The position numbers were made by a program, and so were the translations under genes. DNA of 64,000 nt from SLRI01 sp942491185. GTDB lineage: Bacteria; Pseudomonadota; Alphaproteobacteria; Geminicoccales; Geminicoccaceae. The notes under the pieces were generated by a model that saw only the letters and a list, made by a program, of their open reading frames with translations, searched no databases and was not told the DNA's origin. Below are positions 24,828 to 34,126 of the stretch, one piece after another. Numbering within the stretch: position 1 is the stretch's first letter; every line of letters begins with the position of its first letter. The stretch is taken from NCBI GenBank assembly GCA_942491185.1, contig CALOAB010000020.1:1-64000 (forward strand), in the 5' to 3' direction.

Positions 24828-25478
24828 TCAGCGGCCGAGCGCCAGCACCAGGACCACGACGACCAGCGTGACGGCGAGGCCGCCGGCGGCCTGCCAGGCG
24901 CGGCGCCGCGTCTGGGGCATCGCTTGCAGTTGCTCCAGCGCCCTGGCGGCCTTCGGGCCCAGCCAGACGACCAGGGCGGCGAGGCCGAAATAGCGGATCG
25001 CCCGGGAGAGGCCCATCGCGGCCACGAACCAGGGTAGCGGGTAGTGGAAGGCGCCGCCCAGCAGCATGGCGAGCTGGGACGGCACCGGCATCACGCCGAT
25101 CAGCACCAGCGCCCAGAAGCCGTAGCGGTCGAAGAGCGACTGGGCCTGGTCGAGCCCGTCCTGCCAGCCGGCGGCCTCGATCAGCCAGATGCCGGCGGTG
25201 TCGAAGGCAAGGGCACCCAGCGCGTAGCCGAGGACCGAGGCGGCGAGGAAGCCGGCGAGCGCCAGGGCCGCGATGCGCCAGACCATCTCGCGGCGGAGCA
25301 GCATGTAGGGGACGAGCACGGCCTCGAGCGGGATCGGCACGAGGGTGGCTTCGAGGAAGGATAGCCAGACGAGGAGCGGCTGCGCCCGGCGCGATTCGGC
25401 CAAGCGTTTGGCCGTGGCCTTGGCACGGTCGCGTTTCCGTCTTGGCCCTTGGCTGCCTCGGTCGTCTGCTTCGCTCAA
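24828..25478 (-). CDS. DedA/VTT-domain membrane protein
   Basis: In this 216-residue integral membrane protein a charged N-terminal 30 residues precede LVWLSFLEATLVPIPLEAVL, the conserved helix of the VTT family, and DRYGFWALVLIGVMPVPSQL, the re-entrant loop with the essential-type Pro. A hydrophobic C-terminal anchor ends LVVVVLVLALGR. Its start codon overlaps the stop of the AI-2E transporter gene (ATGA), so the two are translationally coupled. Role in envelope lipid homeostasis is inferred from the family. Confidence 0.85.
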   Translation of the reverse strand: MSEADDRGSQGPRRKRDRAKATAKRLAESRRAQPLLVWLSFLEATLVPIPLEAVLVPYMLLRREMVWRIAALALAGFLAASVLGYALGALAFDTAGIWLIEAAGWQDGLDQAQSLFDRYGFWALVLIGVMPVPSQLAMLLGGAFHYPLPWFVAAMGLSRAIRYFGLAALVVWLGPKAARALEQLQAMPQTRRRAWQAAGGLAVTLVVVVLVLALGR

Positions 25479-26548
25479 GGCTGCCGCTCATGGCCCTTGT
25501 AGAGCGGGCTGGCCAAGTACTGCTTCATGCCGAAGCGGGCGAGCACGCCGATGGCGGCGGCGACCGGCACGGCCAGCATGATGCCGAGAAAGCCGAAGAG
25601 GGCACCACCCGCGAGGAGTGCGAAGATCACCCAGACGGGGTGCAACCCCACCCGCTCGCCGACCAGCTTGGGTGTCAGGAAATTGCCCTCGATCGTCTGG
25701 CCGACGATGAAGAGGCCGGCGGTGAGGCCCAGCATGACATAGTCGGTGACGCCGAACTGGACGGTGGCGAGGCCCATCGAGGCGACGAAGCCGGTGATCG
25801 AGCCGACATAGGGGATGAAGGAGATGAGCCCGGCGAGCAGGCCCACGAGCAATCCGCCCTTGAGCCCGATGATCATCAGGCCGATGCCGTAGAAGAGGCC
25901 GAGAATGATGCAGACCGAGACCTGGCCGCGGAGGAATCCGGCGATGCTGCCGTCGATATCCTTGATCAGGCCGCGGATGGTGTCGCGGTGGTCGCGGGGC
26001 AGCCAGCCATCGACTGTGGCGATCAGATTGTCCCAATCACGGACCAGGTAGAAGCTGACCACGGGCGTGATGACGAGGAGCGAGATGACGCTCAGAAGTG
26101 CCGCACCGCCGGAGAGGAGCCCGGTGGCAACGCTCTTCAGCCATTCGCCGACGCTGCCGGCATGGCTGGTGATCGCCTGCTGCAGCTCTTCGTCGGTGGC
26201 GAGATTGAAGCGCTGGCGGAAGTCCGCGACCAGCGGCTCGGCCCATGCCCAGAAAGCCTCGATCGCCTGCGGCACGGAGCTGGTGAGCGCTGCTGCCTGG
26301 CTGTTGATCACCGGGATCAACAAGACGATGCCGCCGATGATCGAGAGGACGAAGAAGCCCGTGAGCAGCGATGTCGCCAGCGTCCGCGATGCGCCCCAGG
26401 CCTCCAGCCGGTCGGCCAGTGGATCGAGCAGATACGCCACGACCATGCCGGCGACGAACGGCAGCAGCACGCCGCGCAGGACGTAGAGCAGCAGCAAGAA
26501 GACGACCAAGCCGATCGCCCAGGACCAGGCCTTGCGCGTGGTGCTCAA
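25475..26548 (-). CDS. AI-2E family (PerM-like) transporter
   Basis: This 357-residue inner-membrane protein has about eight hydrophobic segments, typical of the AI-2E/PerM family: GVLLPFVAGMVVAYLLDPLA at the N-terminus and, near the C-terminus, PYVGSITGFVAS and GNFLTPKLVGERVGLHPVWV, the family signature. Members export varied small substrates or act as Na+/H+ antiporters; the name does not prove autoinducer transport. It is upstream of and coupled to the VTT protein gene. Confidence 0.9.
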   Translation of the reverse strand: MSTTRKAWSWAIGLVVFLLLLYVLRGVLLPFVAGMVVAYLLDPLADRLEAWGASRTLATSLLTGFFVLSIIGGIVLLIPVINSQAAALTSSVPQAIEAFWAWAEPLVADFRQRFNLATDEELQQAITSHAGSVGEWLKSVATGLLSGGAALLSVISLLVITPVVSFYLVRDWDNLIATVDGWLPRDHRDTIRGLIKDIDGSIAGFLRGQVSVCIILGLFYGIGLMIIGLKGGLLVGLLAGLISFIPYVGSITGFVASMGLATVQFGVTDYVMLGLTAGLFIVGQTIEGNFLTPKLVGERVGLHPVWVIFALLAGGALFGFLGIMLAVPVAAAIGVLARFGMKQYLASPLYKGHERQP

Positions 26549-26691
26549 GCGGCGTTTCTCCCTCTCGACGGCCGAGCGTCTTTGGCTCGTCGCATGGACC
26601 TCGTGTGGTGCGCGACTCCCGGTCGCTGCAGGGATATGCGGCGGCTGTAACGATCCGCAAGGCTGTAACGCCCGGCGCCCGCTCGGGTTGC

Positions 26692-28119
26692 CTAGAGAAT
26701 GGGCCCCAGCATGGCGACCGTGTTGTTCAAGAGGCGGCGCGGCACGGTCCAGGCCTCGACCTCGGCGCGGCTGACCGGTCGCGACCGGGCGATGTAGCTT
26801 TGCTGGCGCTCGCGGATCTCGGTCGTCATCACCGGGTCGTAGAGGAGAATGTTGTTCTCGTAGTTCAGATCGAAGCTACGCCGGTCCATGTTGGCCGAGC
26901 CGATGAGCGCCAGCTCGCCATCGAGGGTCAAGGACTTGGTGTGCAAGAGGCCGCCCTGGTACTCGAGGATGCGCACGCCGGCCGCGAGCAGATCGGCGTA
27001 GTTGCTGCGGCTGGCGGCCGCGACCAGCCGGCTGTCGTTTCGCGCCGGGAAGATGATCGTCGTCGCCACGCCGCGCCTGGCGCTGGCGCAGATCGCCTCC
27101 TGCATCGAGTCGTCGGGCACGTAGTAGGGCGTCGAGATCACCAGCTCGCGACGCGCGCTGTACATCAGCGTCTCGAACATCTCCGGCATCGCGCTTTGGC
27201 GAATGGTCGGGCCGCTGCCGACCACCTGGGCGGTGATCCCGGGCTTTCCGGCAGGGATCGGCCGGCGCAACAGATCGTCGATCCGCTCGTCGACATAGGC
27301 CATCCAGTCGGCGGCGAAGAGATACTGGTTCTGGCGCGCAATCGGGCCCTCGAAGCGCACCATGGCGTCGACCCAGGGCGCGTATTTGGCCTTCACGCGG
27401 AACTCCGGATCGGCGCAGTTCTGGCTGCCGCAATAGGTGATGGTGTCGTCGATGACGACGATCTTGCGGTGGTTGCGAAGGTCGATCCGGCCCTTGAGCA
27501 TCCGCAAGAGCGGGTTGCCGACCGGCAAAGCCAGGCCGAGCTGCACGCCGGCGCTGTGCATCTCGCGCCAATGCCGGCTCTTGATCATCCGCCGCGAGCC
27601 CAGATCGTCGACCATGGCCCGACACGCCACGCCGCGCGCCGCGGCGCGCTTGAGGGCGTCCACCACCTTGCAGCCGTTGGTGTCCGCCAGCCAGATGTAG
27701 AAGAGCAGGTGGACGTGATCGGTGGCGGCGTCGATGTCGGCGACGATCGAATCGATGGCCGCGTTGGAGTCGGCCATCAGCCGCGCCTGGTTGCCGCCCA
27801 CGGGCGCGAAGCCGTTGATCGATCGGCCGACCCGGAAATGCGGCTCGTAGAGCCCGGGAACAGAGGGCTGCATGGCTTCGAACTGCGGCTCGGAGATTTT
27901 TTCGGGCGCCGGCAGCTCGGCCAGGATCTGCTTCATGCGGGCGATCCGGCGCCGGCCGATATTGGTCTCGCCGAGCAGAATGTAGGCGATGACGCCGACC
28001 ACCGGCAGGATCAGGATGATCACGATCCAGGCGATCCGCGCCGCCGGGTCGCGGCCGGGCTTGAGGATCACCCGGCCGATGAAGGCGATCGAGATCAAGA
28101 GATGCAGTGTCAGCAGCAT
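26692..28119 (-). CDS. cls: Cardiolipin synthase (phospholipase D family)
   Basis: This 475-residue membrane-associated enzyme condenses phosphatidylglycerol to cardiolipin. Two N-terminal helices (LTLHLLISIAFIGRVIL and IAWIVIILILPVVGVIAYIL) form the PLDc_N anchor. Two HKD motifs are present: NHRKIVVIDDTITYCGSQNC (H-x-K-x4-D) and LHTKSLTLDGELALIGSANM. The FDLNYENNILLYD segment after HKD2 is typical of Cls. The gene stops at GPIL just before the AI-2E gene region and follows the M20 hydrolase gene by about ten bases. Confidence 0.94.
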   Translation of the reverse strand: MLLTLHLLISIAFIGRVILKPGRDPAARIAWIVIILILPVVGVIAYILLGETNIGRRRIARMKQILAELPAPEKISEPQFEAMQPSVPGLYEPHFRVGRSINGFAPVGGNQARLMADSNAAIDSIVADIDAATDHVHLLFYIWLADTNGCKVVDALKRAAARGVACRAMVDDLGSRRMIKSRHWREMHSAGVQLGLALPVGNPLLRMLKGRIDLRNHRKIVVIDDTITYCGSQNCADPEFRVKAKYAPWVDAMVRFEGPIARQNQYLFAADWMAYVDERIDDLLRRPIPAGKPGITAQVVGSGPTIRQSAMPEMFETLMYSARRELVISTPYYVPDDSMQEAICASARRGVATTIIFPARNDSRLVAAASRSNYADLLAAGVRILEYQGGLLHTKSLTLDGELALIGSANMDRRSFDLNYENNILLYDPVMTTEIRERQQSYIARSRPVSRAEVEAWTVPRRLLNNTVAMLGPIL

Positions 28120-28129
28120 GGCGACAGGC

Positions 28130-29362
28130 TCACGTGGTCAGGTCGATGAGGGCGTGCAGCACGAGGTTGGCGCCGCGCTCGACATCGGGCCAGGGCGTGT
28201 GCTCTTCGGGTGCGTGGCTGATGCCGCCGGTCGACGGCACGAAGATCAGGCCCGCGGGACAGAGCTGCTGCATCGTCTGGGCGTCGTGGCCGGCGCCTGA
28301 CGGCATGGTGGTGGTCTCGTAGCCGAGGCTGCGGCTGGTCCGGGCGAGGCGCTCGACCAGATTGGCATCGAGCTGCACGGGATCGAGCCAGCTTTCCTCT
28401 TTGATCGCCAGCTCCAGGCCGTTGGTTTCTGCGGCTTCGGCGAGCGCTTGCCGGCAGGCCTCGGCCGCAGTCCGCATCACCGCAACATCGGTATCGCGGC
28501 CGATGATCGAGAAGGTGGCGCGGCCTGGGATGGTGTGCGGGAAATTGGGCTCGAGCGCCACCTTGCCGATGGTGATCCGGGTCTGCTCGCCGCCGACGCT
28601 GGCGATGATCGCCGGGATCCGGCTGGCAAAGGCGGTCATGCCGACGAACGCGTCCTGGCGCAGCTCCATGGGCGTCGTGCCCGAATGGTTGGCGACGCCA
28701 CTCAGCGTGACCGTCCAGTTGAAGACACCGGAGGCACCTGTGGCGACGCCGATCTGGACGCGATCGCGCTCGAGGATCGGCCCCTGCTCGATATGCAATT
28801 CGAGGAAGGCGTGGACGCTGCCCGGCGCGCGGGCGACCTCGGCATAGCGCTCCGGTGCCAGGTTCTGGGCGCGCATGGCATCGACCAGACGCACGCCGTC
28901 GGCGTCGGTGGCGCTCTCCAGCCAGCTCGGGTCGACCGTGCCGGTCAGCGCCTGGCTGCCGAGCATGCCGCCGAAGCGGCCTTCCTCGTCGGCGGTCGCC
29001 ACGACCTCGATCGGCCGGACTGGTCGGAGGCCGGCCTGGCGCATCACCCGGACGGCTTCGAGCGCTGCGCAGCAGCCGAGCGGGCCATCGTAGACGCCGC
29101 CATCGGGCACGGTGTCGAGATGCGAGCCGGCCAAGACCGGTGCGCCTTCGCCGACGGTCCAGCGGGCCACGACATTGCCGACGACGTCCATGGCAACATC
29201 GAGCCCGGCCGCTGTGGCGCGCGCCATGAAATAGCGTCGTCCGGCCATGTCGGCGTCGGAGAAGCTCGGGCGGTTGATGCCGGGGCGCCCGGCGACCCTG
29301 CCGATCCGCGCCAACTCCAGCATGTCGGCCCGCAGGCGGTCGAGATCGATGGCAAGGCTCAT
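28130..29362 (-). CDS. M20-family amidohydrolase (allantoate/N-carbamoyl amino acid type)
   Basis: This 410-residue zinc-dependent hydrolase has motif SHLDTVPDGGVYDGPLG with metal ligand His/Asp and ATADEEGRFGGMLGS with the catalytic Glu pair, as in hydantoinase/carbamoylase enzymes (AllC, HyuC, beta-ureidopropionase). LHIEQGPILERD and GRATFSIIGRD lie in the dimerisation domain and the late metal ligand lies in STGGISHAPEEHT. It would hydrolyse an N-carbamoyl compound to the amine, CO2 and ammonia. The substrate is unknown because no purine or hydantoin genes adjoin. Confidence 0.9.
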   Translation of the reverse strand: MSLAIDLDRLRADMLELARIGRVAGRPGINRPSFSDADMAGRRYFMARATAAGLDVAMDVVGNVVARWTVGEGAPVLAGSHLDTVPDGGVYDGPLGCCAALEAVRVMRQAGLRPVRPIEVVATADEEGRFGGMLGSQALTGTVDPSWLESATDADGVRLVDAMRAQNLAPERYAEVARAPGSVHAFLELHIEQGPILERDRVQIGVATGASGVFNWTVTLSGVANHSGTTPMELRQDAFVGMTAFASRIPAIIASVGGEQTRITIGKVALEPNFPHTIPGRATFSIIGRDTDVAVMRTAAEACRQALAEAAETNGLELAIKEESWLDPVQLDANLVERLARTSRSLGYETTTMPSGAGHDAQTMQQLCPAGLIFVPSTGGISHAPEEHTPWPDVERGANLVLHALIDLTT

Positions 29363-29562
29363 GGCGCGAGATCACCAGAGAAGCCGGCGCGATGCAAGGC
29401 GGGTCCGTGGCCGAGCAACATCGCTCGGTGGAGCGATCGTTAATGATGAATGAACGCGCGCCACCTGGATGCGTCGCGGGGTGCATTCGCCTTCTTCTAG
29501 CCGCGATTTCGTCGGTTTGTAGGCCGGATTCCTGAGTTGCCACCAGCAATCGGAGCCCGGCT

Positions 29563-30069
29563 ATGGGAAAAGTGCTGTCGTTTCAGAAACACCGGCGACG
29601 CCGTCCGTCAAGCTGGCGTGCCTGGCGCTGGGCGCTGCCGGCCGCGGCAGTCGTGCTCGTCCTGGCTGGCTATCAGGTGCCACCGAGCAAGATGAGCATG
29701 CAACAGGTGCAGGCGGCCAGTTCGGCTTTCAGCTTGTGCGGAGCTCCACCGCATCATGACTGCGTGATCGACGGTGACACGTTCTATCTAGGCCGGCAGA
29801 GCATCCGCATCGCCGATATCGACACGCCGGAGACGCGCGGGGCGCGCTGCGCCTATGAGGCCACGCTCGGCGACCGGGCGACCCACCGGCTGCACGCGCT
29901 GCTCAATGCCGGGCCGTTCCAGCTCCAGGCGGGCGCGCGCGACGCGGATCGCTATGGCCGCAAGCTGCGCACCGTCATGCGCGACGGGCGCTCGCTCGGC
30001 GACGTCCTGGTGACGGAAGGATTAGCGCGGCCGTGGACCGGGCGACGCCTGCCTTGGTGCTCCTCGTGA
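29563..30069 (+). CDS. Thermonuclease-like (SNase) protein with N-terminal anchor
   Basis: In this 168-residue protein a basic start (KHRRRRPSSWRAWRW) and hydrophobic ALPAAAVVLVLAGYQV predict an uncleaved inner-membrane anchor or a signal peptide. The SNase core shows CVIDGDTFYLGRQSIRIADI with the Ca-binding Asp and the catalytic-type Arg, DTPETRGARC, and ARDADRYGRKLRTV, with LVTEGLARPW near the end. It probably cleaves nucleic acid in the periplasm. It is divergent from the M20 gene, with about 200 bp between them in which I see no other gene. Confidence 0.88.
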   Translation: MGKVLSFQKHRRRRPSSWRAWRWALPAAAVVLVLAGYQVPPSKMSMQQVQAASSAFSLCGAPPHHDCVIDGDTFYLGRQSIRIADIDTPETRGARCAYEATLGDRATHRLHALLNAGPFQLQAGARDADRYGRKLRTVMRDGRSLGDVLVTEGLARPWTGRRLPWCSS

Positions 30070-30132
30070 GGCACGGCTGGCTGGCGAGCCGAGTTGGAGC
30101 GATGCCACCGGCACCGCTCCGAAAGCTCAGCC

Positions 30133-30297
30133 TTACGGCTTGACCGCCTCGCCGGCGTCCTCGATCGCCTCGCCCGTGGCCTCGAGATTGTCGCCGGTAT
30201 CCTCCTTGACGCCTTCCCAGGTGCTGCCACAGGCGGTGAGCGCGAGCGTCACCAGGGTCAGCGTAAAGAGAGTCAGGAAAGTCGAACGAATTGCCAC
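30133..30297 (-). CDS. Entericidin-like small lipoprotein
   Basis: In this 54-residue protein GTG 30297 is preceded by GAGGA. The signal LTLFTLTLVTLALTACGS ends in a lipobox with acylated Cys. The short mature part, WEGVKEDTGDNLEATGEAIE and DAGEAVK, has the acidic/amphipathic pattern of the EcnA/EcnB family. Family members are small envelope lipoproteins, in enterics an antidote/toxin pair tied to stationary phase; only one is present here. Confidence 0.82.
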   Translation of the reverse strand: MAIRSTFLTLFTLTLVTLALTACGSTWEGVKEDTGDNLEATGEAIEDAGEAVKP

Positions 30298-30431
30298 GGC
30301 GGTGTCCTCACGTGTTGTTTGATCGGCCAAGCTCGGCCGGTGGTCGATGGGGTCGCCCTTTGCAACCGCTTGCATCGGCCATGGTTTCGTAGCTGCATTA
30401 AAGCGGCCACGAAAGTGTGAAAAAAGGGTCA

Positions 30432-31238
30432 TCAAGCCGTCCGGCGGCGGCCGGGCACCGGCACAGCGGCGAGCAGTGTCCTGGTGTAGTCATGGGTCGG
30501 ACGCTCGAAGACCTGCGCGCGCGGCCCCGCTTCGACGACCTTGCCCTGGTACATGACCAGGACGTCGGTCGACAGCGCCTCGACCACGGCGAGGTCGTGG
30601 CTGATGAAGAGATAGGTCAGGCCGCGGCGCGCCTGCAGGTCCTTGAACAGCTTGAGCACCTGTGCCTGGACGGAGACATCGAGGGCCGAGACCGGCTCGT
30701 CCAGGACGACCAATCGCGGCTCGACCGCCATGGCCCGGGCGATGCCGATGCGCTGCGCCTGGCCGCCCGAGAACTCGTGCGGGTAGCGGTCGATGAACTC
30801 GGGGCGCAGCCCGACCTCGTCCATCAGGGCGCGGACCCGTTCGCGACGCCCGTTGCGGTCGAGGTCGGTCAGCGCCTCGAGCGGGCCTTCGAGGATCTGC
30901 TGGACGGTCTTGCGCGGGTTGAGTGACGAGAGCGGATCCTGGAAGACCAGCTGCACGGTCTGGTGGAAGCGCCGCTTGTCGTCGCCCGCGAGCCGGGTGA
31001 TGGGCCGGCCATCGAGGCGGATCGTGCCGCTGCTTGGCTCGATCAGGCCGGTCAGCATGCGCGCCAGGGTCGACTTGCCGCAACCGCTCTCGCCGACGAT
31101 GCCGAGCGTCGTGCCGGGCTGGACCGCCAGGCTCACATCGTCGACCGCGACGAGTGCTGGACGGCGGGCACCGTACCAGGTTCGGCCGCCGCCGAAGCTG
31201 CGGGTCAGGTGCTCGGCGGCGAGGATTGGCTCAGCCAT
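30432..31238 (-). CDS. Dipeptide/oligopeptide ABC transporter ATP-binding protein (DppF-type)
   Basis: In this 268-residue ATPase, Walker A is GESGCGKST, the Q-loop is LVFQDPLSSLNPR, the signature FSGGQAQRIGIARA has FSGGQ for LSGGQ, and Walker B is LVVLDEPVSALD with the H-loop ISHDLAVV. ATG 31238 overlaps the upstream permease-ATPase fusion by eight bases, so translation is coupled. It energises import through the inner membrane together with the ATPase half of the fusion. Confidence 0.93.
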   Translation of the reverse strand: MAEPILAAEHLTRSFGGGRTWYGARRPALVAVDDVSLAVQPGTTLGIVGESGCGKSTLARMLTGLIEPSSGTIRLDGRPITRLAGDDKRRFHQTVQLVFQDPLSSLNPRKTVQQILEGPLEALTDLDRNGRRERVRALMDEVGLRPEFIDRYPHEFSGGQAQRIGIARAMAVEPRLVVLDEPVSALDVSVQAQVLKLFKDLQARRGLTYLFISHDLAVVEALSTDVLVMYQGKVVEAGPRAQVFERPTHDYTRTLLAAVPVPGRRRTA

Positions 31239-33135
31239 GGCGCGGCGCTGCCTCGACCTCGGACCAGCGCAGGCAGCGGCTGCGGCGGCCCTCACCCGAC
31301 CGGGCGAGCAGGATCTCGCGGCTGCGGCAATCCGGGACGGCGAGCGTGCAGCGATCGGCGAAGGCACAGCCTCTTGGCAGGTCGTCGACGGCAGGCGGCA
31401 GGCCGGGGATCGCGGCGAGCGAGCGCTCGGGCTGGCCCAGCACCGGCACGCAGTTGAGCAGTGCTGCGGTGTAGGGGTGGCGCGGGGCCTCGAACACCTC
31501 GGCCACCGGGCCGCTCTCGACGACGCGGCCGGCATACATGACGAGCACCCGCTCGCAGAGCTCCGAGACGACGCCCAGGTCGTGGGTGATGAAGATGAGC
31601 GCCGCACCCGTCTGGCGGCGCAGATCGTTCAGCAGGTCCAAGACCTTGGCCTGGGTGGTGACGTCCAGGGCCGTGGTCGGCTCGTCGGCGATGATCAGGT
31701 CCGGGCGGTTGGCGAGCGCCATGGCGATGACGACGCGCTGGCGCTGCCCGCCCGAGAGCTCGTGCGGAAAGGCGCGCGCTTTCTGCCGCGGGTCGGGGAT
31801 GCCCACGGCATCCAGCAGCTCGACCGCCTGCGCCATGGCGGCGCGTGGGCGCAGGCCCTGGTGGCGGATCAGCGTCTCCTCGACCTGATCGCCGACGCGG
31901 AGCAGCGGGTTCAAGGTCGTGAGCGGGTCCTGGAAGATGTAGGCGATGCGGTTGCCGCGGATGTCCTGCAGGTTCTCGAGCGGCAGCCGCAGGAGGTCGG
32001 TGCCCTGAAAGCGGATGGCGCCCTTGGCGATGATCCCGGGCGGGGTCGGCACGAGGCCGAGGATCGAAAGGGCTGTGACCGACTTGCCGGAGCCGCTCTC
32101 GCCGACGATGCCCAGGCTCTCGCCGGGCTGCAGCGTGAAGTCGACGCCATTGACCGCCTTGAGCACGCGCTTGCCGACGCGGAACTCGGTCTCGAGCCCG
32201 CGCACCTCCAGCAAGGCCCCCTTGTCACCGCTGCCCGACGGCGGGCCCTTGGCGACCTCGGTCCGGGCGACCGGCCGGGAGAGCGCGCCGGACTTGAGCC
32301 TCGGGTCGAGCACGTCGCGGAGACCGTCGCCCAGCAGGTTGATGCCGATGACCAGGACCAGGATCAAGACGCCCGGGACGATCGAGACGTGCGGCGCGTT
32401 GATGACGAGGTTGCGGCCGTCGCCCAGCATCGAGCCGAGATCGGCCTGGGGTGGCTGGGCACCGAGGCCGAGGAAGGAGAGGCCGGCCGTCTCCAGGATC
32501 ATCCAGCCGACCGTGGTCGACATGGTGATGACGATCACCGGCAGCACGTTGGGCAGCAGCTCGGAGAGGATGATGCGGCGATCGGAGAAGCCGGAGAGCC
32601 GGGCCGCCTCGATGAACTCGCGATTGACGAGCCCGAGCGTGGCGCCGCGGACCGAGCGGGCGAAGAAGGGGATGTTGACGACCGCGATGGCCAGGAGCGC
32701 GTTCATCAGGCCGGGGCCGAGGGCGGCGACGATGGCCAAGGCCAGGAGCAGATAGGGAAAGGCCATGAGCATGTCGACGCCGCGCATCAGCACGTTGTCG
32801 GTGATGCGGCCGAAATAGGCGGCAACCAGGCCGATCGTGCTGCCAATGAGCGCCGCCACCAGGGTAGCGGCCACGCCCACGGCGATGCTGACCCTGGCAC
32901 CCCAGACCAAGCGCGAGAGCATGTCGCGGCCGAGCTGATCAGTGCCGAGCCAGGCGCCCTCGCTGAAGGGTGGCAGCAGCCGGTTGGCGGGCTCGGTGAT
33001 GTTGGGGTCGGCGAGCGGCAGGATGGGGGCGGCAAGGGCGATGGCGACGATGACCACGACGATGACGAGCCCGGCGACCGCGAGGCCGTTGCGGCTGAGC
33101 CGCGCCCAGGCGCTGGTCCGGCGGGGCAGCTTCAC
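31231..33135 (-). CDS. Fused permease (DppC-like) and ATP-binding (DppD-like) ABC protein
   Basis: In this 634-residue fusion, residues 1 to about 285 form a DppC-type permease with six hydrophobic segments and the cytoplasmic EAA loop (EFIEAARLSGFSDRRIILSE). A linker of about 25 residues follows. From about 310 the ATPase half has Walker A GESGSGKSV, Q-loop YIFQDPLTTLNP, signature LSGGQRQRVV, Walker B DLIIADEPTTALD and a C-terminal peptide-transporter extension with cysteines (CAFADRCTLAVPDC). Such fusions are known in alphaproteobacterial peptide/nickel importers. It reads on from the DppB-type gene. Confidence 0.93.
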   Translation of the reverse strand: MKLPRRTSAWARLSRNGLAVAGLVIVVVIVAIALAAPILPLADPNITEPANRLLPPFSEGAWLGTDQLGRDMLSRLVWGARVSIAVGVAATLVAALIGSTIGLVAAYFGRITDNVLMRGVDMLMAFPYLLLALAIVAALGPGLMNALLAIAVVNIPFFARSVRGATLGLVNREFIEAARLSGFSDRRIILSELLPNVLPVIVITMSTTVGWMILETAGLSFLGLGAQPPQADLGSMLGDGRNLVINAPHVSIVPGVLILVLVIGINLLGDGLRDVLDPRLKSGALSRPVARTEVAKGPPSGSGDKGALLEVRGLETEFRVGKRVLKAVNGVDFTLQPGESLGIVGESGSGKSVTALSILGLVPTPPGIIAKGAIRFQGTDLLRLPLENLQDIRGNRIAYIFQDPLTTLNPLLRVGDQVEETLIRHQGLRPRAAMAQAVELLDAVGIPDPRQKARAFPHELSGGQRQRVVIAMALANRPDLIIADEPTTALDVTTQAKVLDLLNDLRRQTGAALIFITHDLGVVSELCERVLVMYAGRVVESGPVAEVFEAPRHPYTAALLNCVPVLGQPERSLAAIPGLPPAVDDLPRGCAFADRCTLAVPDCRSREILLARSGEGRRSRCLRWSEVEAAPRHG

Positions 33136-33169
33136 AGGCTCGGGCGTTCTCGTCTCGGTGCCGCCGCCA

Positions 33170-34120
33170 TCAGCGCCGCCGCAGCCGGGGGTCGAGGGCG
33201 ACCTGGATCAGGTCGGTCGCGAGATTGATGAGCACGAAGCTGGCGGCCACCACCAGCACGCCGCCCTGGACCAGGAGAATGTCGCGGGTCGAGATGGCGG
33301 TGACCAGCATCCGGCCGATGCCGGGCCACTGAAAGACCGTCTCGATATAGACCGCACCGCCCAGGACGAAGCCCGCCTGGATGCCGATGATCGGCACGAT
33401 GTTGACCAGCGCGTTCATGAAGGCGTGGCGGTAGATGACCCGGCCCTCGCGCAGGCCCTTGGCGCGGGCGGTGCGCACATAGTCCTGGCGCAGCACCTCG
33501 AGCATGTTGGAGCGGGTGAGCCTGGCGACGACGCCCGTGGCGACGACGGCGAGCGTCAGGGCCGGGAGCGTCAGGTGCCAGAGCAGCTCGCGGATGCTGC
33601 CGTCGCCGAAGAGCGCGTACATGCCGCCGGTCGGAAACCAGCCGAGGCCGACCGAGAACCACAAGATCAGCATGATGCCGAGGAAGAAGGAGGGCGTGGA
33701 GATGCCGACCAGCACGGTGAGCGTGATCAGCTTGTCGGCCCAGCCATACTGGCGGACGGCGGAGACGACGCCGGCCAGGAGGCCGAAGATGGTGCAGAGG
33801 AGAAGGGCGGCGCCGGCGAGCACGAGCGTCGGGCCGAAGCGCTCCAGCACCTCGTCGAGCACCGGCCGGTTCAGCGAATAGGAGCGGCCGAGATTGCCCT
33901 CGAGCACGCCTGTGAGCCAGGTGACGTATTGCACCGGCAGAGGCTGATCCAGGCCGAGCTCGCGGTTGATCCGCTCGACGTTCTCAGGGGTTGCGAAAGA
34001 GCCCAGGAGTGCGGTTGCCGGATCGCCCGGGATCAGGGAGATCACCAAAAAGACGATCACCGTGATCCCGAGCAGCACCGGCACGGTCAAGAGCAGCCGG
34101 CGAAGAGCGTAGCCCAGCAC
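33170..34120 (-). CDS. Dipeptide-type ABC permease (DppB-like)
   Basis: In this 316-residue inner-membrane permease the N-terminus MLGYALRRLLLTVPVLLGIT and VFLVISLIPGDPA are the conserved DppB start. Six membrane spans are predicted, with the EAA-loop region as DYVRTARAKGLREGRVIYRH. It ends TDLIQVALDPRLRRR like relatives. It sits between the substrate-binding protein gene and the permease-ATPase fusion. Confidence 0.93.
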   Translation of the reverse strand: MLGYALRRLLLTVPVLLGITVIVFLVISLIPGDPATALLGSFATPENVERINRELGLDQPLPVQYVTWLTGVLEGNLGRSYSLNRPVLDEVLERFGPTLVLAGAALLLCTIFGLLAGVVSAVRQYGWADKLITLTVLVGISTPSFFLGIMLILWFSVGLGWFPTGGMYALFGDGSIRELLWHLTLPALTLAVVATGVVARLTRSNMLEVLRQDYVRTARAKGLREGRVIYRHAFMNALVNIVPIIGIQAGFVLGGAVYIETVFQWPGIGRMLVTAISTRDILLVQGGVLVVAASFVLINLATDLIQVALDPRLRRR

Positions 34121-34126
34121 GAAGGC

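Noticed and set aside
25475..26548. Assigning the AI-2E family protein as an autoinducer-2 exporter for quorum sensing
   Set aside because: The family name does not predict substrate, and there are no lux-type genes nearby.
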